Notes: a model not told the origin generated them from the letters alone. A stretch of 64,000 nucleotides of DNA from Eunapius fragilis (GCA_963681505.1 OY811974.1:3955271-4019270), one strand, 5' to 3'; positions 1 to 13,512 are shown, counted from the stretch's first letter. Numbers and translations: made by a program.

Positions 1-581
1 ATCCGTTGCGGGGATACAACTGTGCAAAGTAATTGCATATTTCCCGGTCGTTTCGCGCCATTTATCCATCGAGGACATGAATATGCAATTACTTCCTGTT
101 CAATAACTATGCCTCCGCCCATCTATACAATATACAACAAGTACGCGGCGTTTTCGCTTCTTGCAAACGTCTGGTTCTGTTCCCCTTCTTGGCTTCTTCA
201 ACATAGTGAGCAGAAGCTAAAGATTCGTAATACGTGGGTTCAGCTGCCATCAGCCTGCGCAACACGGTACGTACTCTGTAGCGCATGCACGTAGAAATCG
301 AGCGTGTTGGCTCGGTCAAACTGCTTCATTTATGCGTGCACAACGCTGCAGAGCATGAAAGTGCACGGTGCCTAGGGCTAGCTTAATCTGAAACGCACCC
401 TTCCTTTTTGACTTCTGCACACGCACAGATATATATATGAAACATGCACCCCCTTGTAGCTACATGTATTTACCAACATGTAGTACTCTCATTGGCCTAC
501 TAAAACCTCTTTTATCTTCATTGGTGAACCAATTATATTTGGTTCTACAAAATAATATCCATGCAAAATAAAATCCATAAG

Positions 582-662
<81 letters not shown>
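582..662. repeat. (CA)n microsatellite
   Basis: Nearly pure CA tract in the left arm of A1. Its partner in the right arm is the TG tract at about 6130-6198. The same site in A' (about 16118-16150) is much shorter, so this tract changed length after A1 and A' were duplicated. Confidence 0.95.
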
Positions 663-664
<2 letters not shown>

Positions 665-1341
665 CACACACTCACATTCATACACAACCTCAGATCACAG
701 CAATTGGTGTCATTTAATTCTGTCAGAATGCTCCCTCTTGCTTAGTTTCCAATTGGTGGTGTGCTTGGCATAGTTGATTGTTTGCCCAAAAGGGGTCAGG
801 CGACAGTGGGTGTGCTGTCCCCCTACCCTGAGTGTGACTGGAACCAAAGTTACCATTTGGTCAGCCCACACCTTGACACTGGTCAAGGTAAGGTGGTTAG
901 GCCAGGGTAGATACCAAAAGGGTGCTACCTGCCATTGATGTATAAACAATAACACCTGTAGCAATACATTTATAAGTACAGCCATGGTAAGCAACGCAGC
1001 TGGCATTTAGCTGGAGTGATTGCAGCCCACCTCTACCATCCTTTGTATATACATGTGTGACCTGCAACCATACCAGGTGTCAATATTTTGGGGACAGTGT
1101 GTTAATGGGGTATGAGGGAATCAGTTAAATGAGGCAAGGCTTTCCCAGACATTTAGGCTCAGGGTAGAATGAAAGTGAGGTTTTCAATATACAAGACATG
1201 TATCCAGGCTAAGAAGAATCTCCGATGCTATGGAGAGATAGTTTCTGAGCTGGCTTTCTGTGATTCCATTAATTGCCCTTCATCTTGACCAATCCATGTC
1301 TGTGTGGACTCATCTCATGCCATAGGGGTTGACTACCCCCA

Positions 1342-1605
1342 CAGGGGCGGATGCAGGGCTTTGGGGCGGGGGGGGGGTGTGAAGTGATTTTAATAACGCG
1401 GTTTTACCCCCCCCCCCCCCCCCCTCCCCCCAAAGAAGTCGTGAATTTAATAGCACGGTTTTGCGGGATACCCTACTCCACCCCCACCCCCCCCTCCCCT
1501 CCCCTATCGTTACACGTATAGCACACGTAAGAAGCTGTGAATTTTTAATAACATAGGTTTTGCGGGGAGGGGGGGGGGGGGGGGGGGGTATACCCTACAT
1601 ACCCT
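1342..1605. mobile_element. hAT-like MITE, right end eroded
   Basis: It begins with CAGGGGCGGATGCAGGG, a typical hAT-style terminus, and contains long C and G runs. It is absent from the opposite arm, where the sequence runs uninterrupted through the same site (around 4440-4460). The complete copy at 16829-17125 retains the matching inverse end, which is deleted here. Confidence 0.6.
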
Positions 1606-1963
1606 GCCCCACCATTATGATAAGCCTGCTAACCACATTAGGCTCAGTGATTTCCATCACTTAAGCTCACCTCAGTGTATTGCTAGAACCTTTGGTAAGG
1701 CTCATGGCTCTAGGCCTGTCCACCACCTATCCAAACCCATAACACTATACACAGCATGGCTGCCCAGGCCACAAAGATCAAAAATATGCCTGTTGTATGA
1801 CACCAATTATTATGATCTGGTGTGAGTGTTTCCACTTGTTGCTGAGTTCTATGGACAGAGGCATCAGCTATAGACTGGCCTTGATCTGCTTCACCTCCTT
1901 ACACGTAGCTAATGGAATTTCCAGATGTCATTTAGAGATTGATTGTGTATGTGCTTGTGTGTG

Positions 1964-2075
<112 letters not shown>

Positions 2076-2784
2076 AGCCTGTGGGGTGTGATTGATACAT
2101 GAACTCTGGAAAAGGGCTTACATGACATGTATGGGTTGGAAGCCTTGCATGTCTGGCAGTGAATATCATTGCTAACCTATCACTACTGATAGTGGCTGGA
2201 CTGGGCCTCTGTAAAGTTTGTATTGGATTGAGTGGTAATAGTATTCACACCATTACCATGAGTTCTACCAATGCACACACACACACACACAACACACACA
2301 CACACACACACACTCATGCACATACACACACAACACGTACAAAGCACATACATGCATACATACAAATGTATAAAAGATGGAGTAAATGGAATTTAGAGGC
2401 AGCTTATAGCTGATGCCTCTGTACCTTAGCAACAAGTGGAAAATTGGTGTCATTGAACAGGTTCATGTTTGGCATGCCAGCCCTGCTGTAGGGTCATGGC
2501 ATGAGTGTGTGTGTGTGTACGTGTGTATGTGTGTGTATGTGCGTGTGGGTGTGTATGTGTGTGTGTGTGTTTGTGTATTAAGTGCACATGGCAATACCAG
2601 ACATATGTAACCAGATGTTTAAAAAAATAGGTTCAAGTTCTGTTCATCATCTCTCGATTGAACTCCCTAACAGCGGGGCTACCCAGGCCACAAAGGTCCG
2701 AACTTGTACTTTTAGTGTTTGTTTATGTAGATGTATAATACTTGGTTTAATGTTTAGGTGAATGGCAAGGTGCTTTATCTGTGT

Positions 2785-3260
2785 TGAGGTGTCTCTGTGT
2801 ATACCCTGTCACTGCATGCATGTACACTGTGTTGAGGTGTCTCTGTGTATACCCTGTCACTATGTACACTGTGTTCAGGTGTCTCTGTGTACACCTCGTC
2901 ACTATGTACACTGTGTTCAGGTGTATCTGTGTATACCCTGTCACTATGTACACTGTGTTGAGGTGTCTGTATACCCTGTCACTATGTACACTGTGTTGAG
3001 GTGTCTCTGTGTATACCCTGTCACTATGTGCACAGAGACACCTGAACACAGTGTACATAGTGACAGGGTATACACCTCAACACAGTGTACGTAGTGACAG
3101 GGTATACACAGAGACACCTCAACACAGTGTACATAGTGACGAGGTGTACACAGAGACACCTGAACACAGTGTACATAGTGACAGGGTATACACAGAGACA
3201 CCTCAACACAGTGTACATGCATGTAGTGACAGGGTATACACAGAGGCACCTCAACACAGA
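2785..3260. repeat. Central minisatellite that inverts at the palindrome axis
   Basis: Tandem units of roughly 36-44 bp carry the core GTGTTGAGGTGTCTCTGTGT and then a CCCTGTCACTATGTACACT-like segment. They run in one orientation up to about 3025 and in reverse-complement orientation from about 3030. Units vary by single bases and by short ATGC insertions. The flip point is the symmetry axis of A1. Confidence 0.85.
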
Positions 3261-3465
3261 TAAAGCACCTTGCTATTCACCTAAACATTAAACCAAGTAT
3301 TATACATCTACATAAACAAACACTAAAAGTACAAGTTCGGACTTTTGTGGCCTGGGTAGCCCCGCTGTTAGGGAGTTCAATCGAGAGATGATGAACAGAA
3401 CTTGAACCTATTTTTTAAACATCTGGTTACATATGTCTGGTGTTGCCATGTGCACTTAATACACA

Positions 3466-3466
3466 A

Positions 3467-3498
<32 letters not shown>

Positions 3499-3513
3499 AC
3501 ACACGCACATACA

Positions 3514-3583
<70 letters not shown>
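3466..3583. repeat. (CA)n microsatellite with TACA/CGCA interruptions
   Basis: CA tract just right of the axis. Its left-arm partner (about 2503-2572, TG) is shorter and more interrupted, so the arms have diverged by repeat slippage. Confidence 0.9.
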
Positions 3584-3584
<1 letters not shown>

Positions 3585-3771
3585 ATGCCATGACCCTACA
3601 GCAGGGCTGGCATGCCAAACATGAACCTGTTCAATGACACCAATTTTCCACTTGTTGCTAAGGTACAGAGGCATCAGCTATAAGCTGCCTCTAAATTCCA
3701 TTTACTCCATCTTTTATACATTTGTATGTATGTATATATGTGCTTTGTACGTGTTGTGTGTGTATGTGCAT

Positions 3772-3773
<2 letters not shown>

Positions 3774-3825
<52 letters not shown>
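3774..3825. repeat. (TG)n microsatellite
   Basis: Pure TG tract in the right arm of A1, partner of the CA tract at about 2275-2312. Confidence 0.9.
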
Positions 3826-4006
3826 ATTGGTAGAACTCATGGTAATGGTGTGAATACTATTACCACTCAATCCAATACAAACTTTACAGAGGCCCAGTCC
3901 AACCACTATCAGTGGTGATAGGTTGGCAATGATTTCACTGCCAGACATGCAAGGCTTCCAACCCATACATGTCATGTAAGCCCTTTTCCAGAGTTCATGT
4001 ATCAAT

Positions 4007-4021
4007 CACACACACACCACA

Positions 4022-4090
<69 letters not shown>
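4007..4090. repeat. (CA)n microsatellite
   Basis: CA tract interrupted by two ACC steps near its start, partner of the TG tract at 1964-2074. Confidence 0.9.
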
Positions 4091-4094
<4 letters not shown>

Positions 4095-4611
4095 CACAAC
4101 AAGCACATACACAATCAATCTCTAAATGACATCTGGAAATTCCATTAGCTACGTGTAAGGAGGTGAAGCAGATCAAGGCCAGTCTATAGCTGATGCCTCT
4201 GTCCATAGAACTCAGCAACAAGTGGAAACACTCACACCAGATCATAATAATTGGTGTCATACAACAGGCATATTTTTGATCTTTGTGGCCTGGGCAGCCA
4301 TGCTGTGTATAGTGTTAGGGGTTTGGATAGGTGGTGGACAGGTCTAGAGCCATGAGCCTTACCAAAGGTTCTAGCAATACACTGAGGTGAGCTTAAGTGA
4401 TGGAAATCACTGAGCCTAATGTGGTTAGCAGGCTTATCATGATGGTGGGGGTAGTCAACCCCTATGGCATGAGATGAGTCCACACAGACATGGATGGGTC
4501 AAGATGAAGGGCAATTAATGGAATCACAGAAAGCCAGCTCAGAAACTATCTCTCCATAGCATCGGAGATTCTTCTTAGCCTGGATACATGTCTTGTATAT
4601 TGAAAACCTCA

Positions 4612-5635
4612 ACGGCTATGGGTGATGGTGCATGGTTGTGCATCTATCTAGCTGCTGGTGCTACTCAACCTGACAAGTTAGTACTTAGAATCATGGGACA
4701 TGAGCATCTAGTGGAGGCCATGGGTACATCAGTGGAAGCCAAACAGGAGCAGAAGAAGAAAAAAAAATCAAAATTGCATATGAGGTAAATTAAGGACCAA
4801 CAGGCTCTAATGGTGGAGGTACAAGTGTGGGTGTACCAAGCAGAATGGAGAGTGGGTGGTTTGCACTTGTGTATGTGTGTGTGTTTGTTTGTTTGTGTGA
4901 GTGGGTGTGTTTGTGCATGCATGCCTGTGTGCATAAGTGTGCATTGCAGGCTCACATCTAGTAAGTGTGCTCATAGCAACAAGAGACAACAGGGAAATTA
5001 GATAATAATTTTACAAAGCAGAGGCCAGTTCTGTGTATGTGTGTGTGTGTGTGTGCATGTGTGTGTGTGATGAATGACTGCCAAAGCCATTTTAATGTGT
5101 ACATATGCACACGTTTGTGATTGAAGCATGACTCCTGTGTGTGTGTACGTGAACGTGCGTGCATGTGCATGTGGGTTTGTGTGCATGCGTGTGTGTGCAT
5201 GTGCATGCATATGTTTAAAAGTGCAAAAGGCAACAAGAAGACCTGTTGGTAATTACCAGAGCAAGTAAACACAAATTTACACAAACAATAAACATGTGAC
5301 TGCAGTTGCAAGTGTATGCTAGTGCTTGTGTGTGGTGTGTATGTGCGTGCATGCATAAACGTGCACATTGATACACAAGACAATTTAGAGCTCCAATAGA
5401 GAAACATGTGATGAATAGGATGACAGCTAAAAACAATGTTTGTATGTGGGTCGATAATTAGGAAATAAAATAGCAAAGCATTGATGTTGATGCGTGAATG
5501 ACTGACTGCCCATGGTGTGTGTGTACATGTGTGTGTGTGTGTGAGTGTGCATGTGTGTGTATAAGTGCACATTGCAACACTAAATTCCCAGCTAAATATA
5601 AATTCTAGCCTGGAGTATCTTCTGGGAAAACCTCA
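4612..5635. mobile_element. 1-kb right-arm insertion bounded by GAAAACCTCA
   Basis: The left arm reads straight from the GAAAACCTC equivalent (about 1177-1190) into flanking sequence. The right arm instead has about 1024 bp between two copies of GAAAACCTCA (4602-4611 and 5626-5635). A 10-bp direct repeat around a sequence absent from the other arm suggests an insertion with target duplication. I see no clear terminal inverted repeats and no convincing gene. The same insertion is in A' (19941-20979), so it predates the A1/A' duplication. The alternative is a deletion between direct repeats in the left arm. Confidence 0.5.
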
Positions 5636-6129
5636 CTATCATTCTACCCTGAGCCTAAATGTCTGGGAAACTAATTCCCTCATACCCCATCTAACACACT
5701 GTCCCCAAAATATTGACACCTGGTATGGTTGCAGGTCACACATGTATATACAAAGGATGGTAGAGGTGGGCTGCAATCACTCCAGCTAAATGCCAGCTGC
5801 GTTGCTTACCATGGCTGTACTTATAAATGTATTGCTACAGGTGTTATTGTTTATACATCAATGGCAGGTAGCACCCTTTTGGTATCTACCCTGGCCTAAC
5901 CACCTTACCTTGACCAGTGTCAAGGTGTGGGCTGACCAAATGGTAACTTTGGTTCCAGTCACACTCAGGGTAGGGGGACAGCACACCCACTGTCGCCTGA
6001 CCCCTTTTGGGCAAACAATCAACTATGCCAAGCACACCACCAATTGGAAACTAAGCAAGAGGGAGCATTCTGACAGAATTAAATGACACCAATTGCTGTG
6101 ATCTGAGGTTGTGTATGAATGTGAGTGTG

Positions 6130-6131
6130 TG

Positions 6132-6198
<67 letters not shown>
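6130..6198. repeat. (TG)n microsatellite
   Basis: Nearly pure TG tract in the right arm of A1, mirror partner of 582-662. Confidence 0.95.
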
Positions 6199-6780
6199 CT
6201 TATGGATTTTATTTTGTATGGATATTATTTTGTAGAACCAAATATAATTGGTTCACCAATGAAGATAAAAGAGGTTTTAGTAGGCCAATGAGAGTACTAC
6301 ATGTTGGTAAATACATGTAGCTACAAGGGGGTGCATGTTTCATATATATATCTGTGCGTGTGCAGAAGTCAAAAAGGAAGGGTGCGTTTCAGATTAAGCT
6401 AGCCCTAGGCACCGTGCACTTTCATGCTCTGCAGCGTTGTGCACGCATAAATGAAGCAGTTTGACCGAGCCAACACGCTCGATTTCTACGTGCATGCGCT
6501 ACAGAGTACGTACCGTGTTGCGCAGGCTGATGGCAGCTGAACCCACGTATTACGAATCTTTAGCTTCTGCTCACTATGTTGAAGAAGCCAAGAAGGGGAA
6601 CAGAACCAGACGTTTGCAAGAAGCGAAAACGCCGCGTACTTGTTGTATATTGTATAGATGGGCGGAGGCATAGTTATTGAACAGGAAGTAATTGCATATT
6701 CATGTCCTCGATAGATAAATGGCGCGAAACGACCGGGAAATATGCAATTACTTTGCACAGTTTTATCCCCGCAACGGATA

Positions 6781-7480
6781 AAGAAAAAATTAACGAACAG
6801 AACAAATCAATAGGTACAGGATCCCTCTACGTACAAACCAAACTAGGAGTGAATTGAATTTTCCTGCCGAAAGATATAGCGGGTTTGAACCCCAAGGGGT
6901 ATCGGACGTTGTAACACTGGCACGAAGCTAATGCAAGAGCCCATAATCGATTTTACCAGAGGGAAATGATGTAGTATAAAGTGTTGAAAATAGGAAGTCA
7001 ATAGCGTCTACGGTTCGGGAGATGCAGCGATTTCAAAGTGAGTCATTTTTATAACTTTATATATATATACGCGATAGGCAATTTTCGCGTGAACTGTCCC
7101 ATATATATATATATAAAATATTATATTATAATATTTTATATATATATGGGTCAGTTCACGCGAAACTGGCGTATCACGTTTTTATATATAAAGTTATAAA
7201 AATGATTCACTTTGAAATCGCTACATCTCCCGAACCGTAAATGCTATTGACTTCCTATTTTCAACACTTCATACTACATCATTTCTCTCTGGTAAAATAA
7301 ATTTTGGGCTCTTGCATTAGCTTCGTGCCAGTGTTGCAACGTCCGATACCCCTTGGGTCTCAAACCGGCCATATCTTTCGGCAGGACATCTCAATTAACT
7401 TCAAATTCGGTTTATACGCAGAGGGGTCCTGTACCTATCGATTTGTCCTGTTCGTTAATTTTTACTTGATCCGTTACGGA
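6781..7480. repeat. Inverted subterminal block at the A1/B junction
   Basis: The last 320 bp of A1 and the first 330 bp of B are diverged reverse complements of each other around an AT-rich centre near 7123. Shared landmarks include ACGGTTCGGGAGATG, GAAATGATGTAGTAT and the GGGACAG-type tips. A and B are therefore related families that share about 450 bp of subterminal sequence. Confidence 0.8.
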
Positions 7481-8756
7481 GATACAGCTGTGCAAAGTAA
7501 TTGCACATTTCTCGTTCATTTCGCGCCATTAACCTACTCCAACCTGGTTCCCGCTACTCCGAGCACATGAATATACAATAACCTCCCGTGCCCATGCCAC
7601 TACATGTACAACTGAAGTGCCACCGTTGTTCTTACAAACGTCAGTGGTTCTCTTCTATAACAAACAAGATTCGTTAAGCGATCAAAATGCGTGGGATTCA
7701 GCTACCATCACCATACAAAACACGGTACGTACTACCAGTACCGATACGCGCGCACAACAATGTGTCCCTGTCGATTCGGTCATACTCTTTGGGTGTCACT
7801 CATTGCGTGGCCATTTATAGGCTCACAACCTATGATAGTACGTCAGAGCCATGAGGTAAAGTGCACGGTGTATCAGCTAGGCTATGGGAGAGACGTGGTC
7901 GAGTTAAAGACACATGCAGCGCAGCTATGCTGGAACATGTAACCCTTCCTTATTGTCGGGATTTGCGTTCTGCTGGCACATATGTTTTAAACGCCCACCG
8001 TTTTTCATTTCATCTGCATGGCTGGCACACACACACCCATGAACCAACACATACACACGTCTCACGTCACACTTATACACACTCTTTCCACTACCAGTAT
8101 TCTTTCCCCTTGCTGTACACCCTGTAAATAGTTATGTGCTACATGGATCCACACATAAGCTTTGTCTATTTTGGTTATGTACAGTGCTTTGACTGGCTTA
8201 CTATCCAACCCTCTTTCTCAATTATTTATATTCTGGCTGATGTGTTTTTCACGTGTGTAACTGGATTGTGTGTTTTATACACAGTGGTATAGGAGCATGG
8301 GGGCAAAGGCCCCCCTCCCAACCCCTCCCCCCATTGGTTGTATGTACTGGATTAATGTGTTGTACGTACTGGACTATTTGTTCCTGTCTCACAGTACCTG
8401 TCACATCATGACGTACCATGCCTCATGTCCCATATTCCATTACATGCATCCATTTACACACACACACACTCATACACACACAACACTCACAACTATCCCA
8501 TGCCAATCACTATAAATGCTGAAGCTATGAGTGTGTACCATTGAGAGGTTTAAAAAGACTTAGGACTTACTATTTATTACCTTCCTTTGTTATATAAAAT
8601 TTCCAGGGCCCTGATCTTTATCTTTAGGGATAAAGCAGGAATAATATTCCTGCCGGGCTTATGTACAAAAGTATGTTTACAGAGTGGTAGATCTACATGT
8701 AATATCACAATAGCACAGATTCCTAGAAGGGGCCCATGTATAATGCTATACATACA

Positions 8757-8764
8757 CACACACG

Positions 8765-8831
<67 letters not shown>
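8757..8831. repeat. (CA)n microsatellite
   Basis: CA tract in the left arm of B, mirrored by the TG tract at about 13514-13592. Confidence 0.95.
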
Positions 8832-8833
<2 letters not shown>

Positions 8834-9212
8834 GCACAAACCAGTGCTATTTAGAAATAGTGGTTCTGGTGGGTATGACTGTCAGTTTGCTATGACCAGA
8901 TGCAAAGCCACCCATGGAAGTCACCCATGGAATATTGACTCTCATTTGATGGTGGCAAATAGATAGGCTAATGCCTTTGTGTTTAGGACTCTGCCATTAA
9001 AAGACATATGGTCACATACCCACCTGAGGATCAGAGCAGTTGGTGTCATTTTTTTTTTTGGATTTGGGGCAGTGCTGCTTCCAAACATGTTACAGACCTG
9101 TGAGTTCCATAGGCTTTTGCATTTGGTCATATGTGTAGCAACAAACTTGACAGTCATCCTCACCTGAACCACTAATTCTTCTTGTTAGTAGCATTGGAAT
9201 TTCAGTGTATGT

Positions 9213-9244
<32 letters not shown>

Positions 9245-10300
9245 TTGTGTGTGATGTGAGTGTTTGTGTGTGTGTAGCATTGGAACCTTTCTTTCTTGGA
9301 GGATGTGCAATTTATTTTTGTAATATGTTGACAAGGATTGTACGGTACGTAAGTACTACCAGTTCCGATACGCGTGCATAACATCATGTAGAAATTGTGT
9401 CCCTGTTGATTTGGTCATACTCTTTGGGTGCCACTCATTGCGCGGCCATTTATAGGTTCACAACCTATAACAGTACGTCAGAGCCATGATATCTAGTGCA
9501 CGGTGTATCAGCTTGGCTATGGGAGAGGCGTGGTCGAGTTAAAGACACATGCGGGCTGGAACACATGTAACCCTTCCTTATTATGCGTTCTGCTGGCACA
9601 TATAACACCCACCATTTTTCATTTCATCTGCACGGCTGGCACACACACCCATGAACCACACCCATGAACATACACACGTCTCATGTTATGACTATTCACA
9701 CTCTTTCCACCATAAGACACTATTCTTTTCCCCTTGCTGTAAACCCTGTAAATTTTTATGTTGCACACAACATAAAAATTTACATGTGCTACATAGATTC
9801 ACTCATATGCTTTGTCGATTTGAACTTTTTTTTCTATATCTTTCAGTTACAGTGCTTTCACTGGCCTATCTCTTTCTCAACTATTTTTGTTATGTTTATA
9901 TTCAGATTCATTCTCTTTATGTTTGGTCCTACATGTGCAAGTAACATTACCTTCGATTCTTTAGTGGTCATAATTGTATCAGCACAAAATGGTAGTATGT
10001 CTTGTCAGACTCATGCCCTTCACTGTATGCTCATATCCCATGGCCTCCTCTACATGGTCATGTCCAAAGGCCTCCATGTCACTGATGTGGATGTATTTCA
10101 CACATGCAACTGGACTGTGTGTTGCATGGATTGGGCTGGTGTCAGTAGGTAGGATCACGGGGGTCATGGGGGCAAATGTCACAATACATTTGTCAGAGGC
10201 CCCCGTGAGGCTCCCATATACCATTCACTGTACTCAAATTGGGAGGGTTTTAAAGACTCCTCTATTTCAGCTGATAGTGGTCATGAAAGAGTGGAATGAT

Positions 10301-10340
10301 GGGGGAGGGGGGGGGGGGGGGGGGGGCGGGGGGGGGGGGG
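10301..10340 (+). repeat. 40-bp G tract
   Basis: Thirty-eight of 40 bases are G, with one A and one C. It lies in the unpaired inner part of B. Such a run could form G-quadruplexes, and its length is unreliable in most assemblies. Confidence 0.9.
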
Positions 10341-10589
10341 CTCACCATCAAGGTGCTCTTGTATATATACTAGTCCTGAAGCTTCATGTAAGTAAAATAC
10401 CAACTCAGTACTGCGTGTATACCCATGGAAGCCATGTCAGTGAATGCTCTCTGTATAAACTCTACAGTGGCCCAGTCTTTCCAGATAGGCTAAGCAATAA
10501 TATTCACTGCCACGTATGCAAGGCTTCCCATCTGTCCACAAGTAGCTTGCACAAAAAATAAATCCTCTAAGAAAGGTACCAATGCTATA

Positions 10590-10702
<113 letters not shown>

Positions 10703-11089
10703 CACACACAATGGTAGCTTTGAAAACGCTTAGCAAGCTGCGTTTGGACCTCCACCAATGGTAGCCCCTATATGTTGGTACAAGGCCACCAATGGATGCA
10801 TGCTACTTGCTCCACCACATCAGTGCTTCCATCCCCACCTGTTTCACATGGGATCCCCCACCCACTTCACAGCAGGTGCCCCTTGCTCCTCCACATCAGG
10901 GCACCCCCTCTTCCATAGATGTCACACTTCGACGTAGGGATCTCCTTCCCCCCTTTTACCATTCCATCCAGGAGACACCCCCCCACCTCCTCCACACAGT
11001 ATACCCCTCCTAAACAGTGTAACACCACTAATGGTCTTATTTCAAAATAGTTATGTTCTATCTCATGAAGAAAAAGAATTGATGGAACA

Positions 11090-11285
11090 AGTAATAAAAA
11101 CATTAAGTTGGTATGATTGACAGGCAATAGAGGAAATATGTTATATTTAGCACATTTTGTAGGACATTATGTTGTTCAACTGTGTGCGTATTACATTTCC
11201 CCTTAGTAGACCCTTGTTTTCTTCCTTTTGCCTTCCAATCCTATATGCCATCAATTTTCTCATAGAGAATGTCTTTATTACTTGT
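11090..11285. mobile_element. Small MITE at the axis of B
   Basis: The segment resembles the short elements at 36162-36440, 43137-43315 and 44690-44945. Shared pieces are a TATATTTAGCACAT-like centre, a TTTCCTTC stretch and an end reading CTCATAGAGAATG followed by ATTACTTG. It sits close to the symmetry centre of B (about 11178). Confidence 0.55.
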
Positions 11286-11400
11286 ATGCAAGGCTTCCAT
11301 CTCTAGGTGAGCAGAAGCTTGTCAACACATCACAAAAAATAAATTGCAAAAGAAAGATTCCAATGCTACGTAGACATACACCATACACTCACATACACAA

Positions 11401-11446
<46 letters not shown>

Positions 11447-11822
11447 ATTTCAATGCTCCTTAGGATTAGTGGTCCTTATGAGGATGGCTGTCAAGTTTGC
11501 TACACATACGACCAAATGCAAAAGCCTATGTAAGTCACCTGTAACATCTTTGGGAGCAGCACTGCCCCAGATCCAAAAACAGATGTAAAATATGACACCA
11601 AGTGCTGTGATCCTCAGGTGGGTTTGTAACAGTATGTCTCATTAATTGCAGAGTCCTAAACATAGCCTATCTATTTGCCACAATCTCATGTAAATCAACA
11701 TTCCATGGGTGACTTCCATGGGTGGCTTTGCATCTGGTCATAGCAAACTGACAGTCATACCCACCAGAACCACTAATTCTAAGTAGCACTGGTTTGTGTG
11801 TGTACGTGTAGTGAGTGTGTGT

Positions 11823-11858
<36 letters not shown>

Positions 11859-13059
11859 ATGTGCGTGTGTATGTATAGCATTATACATGGGCCCCTTCTA
11901 GGAATCTGTGCTGTTTATCTTTTGTGATATTACTTGTAGATCTACCACTCTGTAAGAGGGACTTTAGTAGACCTACTTTTGTATATACGCCCGGCAGGAA
12001 TATTATTCCTGCTTTATCCCTAAAGATAAAGATCAGGGCCCTGGTATAACAAAGGATGGTAATAAATAGTAAGACCTAAGTCTTTTTAAACCTCTCAATG
12101 GTACACACTCAGAGCTTCAGCGTATATAGTGATTGGCATGGGATACATGTAGTTGTGAGTATTGTGTATATATGAGTTTGTGAGTGTGTAAATGGATGCA
12201 TGTAATGGAATATGGGACATGAGGCATGGTACGTTATGATGTGGCAGGTACTGTGAGATAGGAACAAATCGTCCAGTACATAACACATTTATCCAGCACA
12301 TACAACCAATGGGGGTAGGAGTTGGGAGGTGGGCCTTCCTCTGAAAAAATTGTTGGGACTTTGCCCCCATAGCCTCCATGCTCCTATACCACTATGTATA
12401 GAACACACAATCCAGTTACACACGTGAAAAACACATCAGTCAGAATACAAATAGTTGAGAAAGAGGGTTGTATAGTAGGCCAGTGAAAGCACTGTAGCCG
12501 AAAGACATAGAAAAAAAGTTCAACTAGACAAAGCTTATAAGTGAATCCATGTAGCGCATAACAATTTACAGGGTGTACAGCAAGGGGAAAAGAATAGTGG
12601 AAAGAGTGTGTATAAGTGTGACGTGAGACGTGTGTATGTGTTGGTTCATGGGTGTGTGTGTGCCAGCCATGCAGATGAAATGAAAAACGGTGGGTGTTTA
12701 AAATATATGTGCTAGCAGAACGCAAATCCCGAGAATAAGGAAGAGTTACATGTGTTCCAGCCTAGCTGCGCTGCATGTGTCTTTAACTCGACCACGCCTC
12801 TCCCATAGCCTAGCTGATACACCGTGCACTATATCTCATGGCTCTGACGTACTGTTATAGGCTGTGAGCCTATAAATGGCCACGCAATGAGTGGCACCCA
12901 AAGAGTATGACCGAATCGACAGGGAGACGATTTCTACATGATGTTGTGAGCACGTATCGGTACTGGTAGTACATACTGTACAATCCTTGTCAACACATTA
13001 CAAAAATAAATTGCACATCCTCCAAGAAAGAAAGGTTCCAATTTCCAATGCTACACACA

Positions 13060-13065
13060 CAAACA

Positions 13066-13142
<77 letters not shown>
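13060..13142. repeat. (CA)n microsatellite
   Basis: CA tract in the right arm of B, mirror of the TG tract at about 9203-9262. Confidence 0.95.
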
Positions 13143-13146
<4 letters not shown>

Positions 13147-13512
13147 ATTTCAATGCTACTTAGGATTAGTGGTTCTGGCGAGGATGACTGTCAAGTTTGT
13201 TGCTACACATATGACCAAATGCAAAAGCCTATGGAACTCACAGGTCTGTAACATGTTTGGAAGCAGCACTGCCCAGATCAAAAAAAAAATGACACCAACT
13301 GCTCTGATCCTCAGGTGGGTATGTGACCATATGTCTCTTAATGGCTGAGTCCTAAACACAAAGGCATTAGCCTATCTATTTGCCACCATCACAAGAGAGT
13401 CAATATTCCATGGGTGACTTCCATGGGTGGCTTTGCATCTGGTCATAGCAAACTGACAGTCATACCCACCAGAACCACTATTTCTAAATAGCACTGGTTT
13501 GTGCGTATGTGC

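Noticed and set aside
22..319. Overlapping 90- and 70-codon frames conserved in all four A arms
   Set aside because: Conservation follows recent duplication of the whole arm. Both strands are equally open and neither product shows a known motif.
460..773. Open frames rich in His-Thr or Val-Cys repeats over CA/TG tracts (here and at many other tracts)
   Set aside because: They are read-through of dinucleotide repeats on both strands and have no coding support.
710..1006. 98-codon frame repeated in four arms
   Set aside because: It is identical where the surrounding DNA is identical and frameshifted in the fourth arm without special constraint. No family match is recognised.
2785..3260. CRISPR-like array
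   Set aside because: Units are contiguous minisatellite copies without unique spacers, and the array inverts at its centre. The context is eukaryotic.
2747..3291. Long repetitive frames over the central minisatellite
   Set aside because: They are products of a tandem repeat open in several frames and on both strands.
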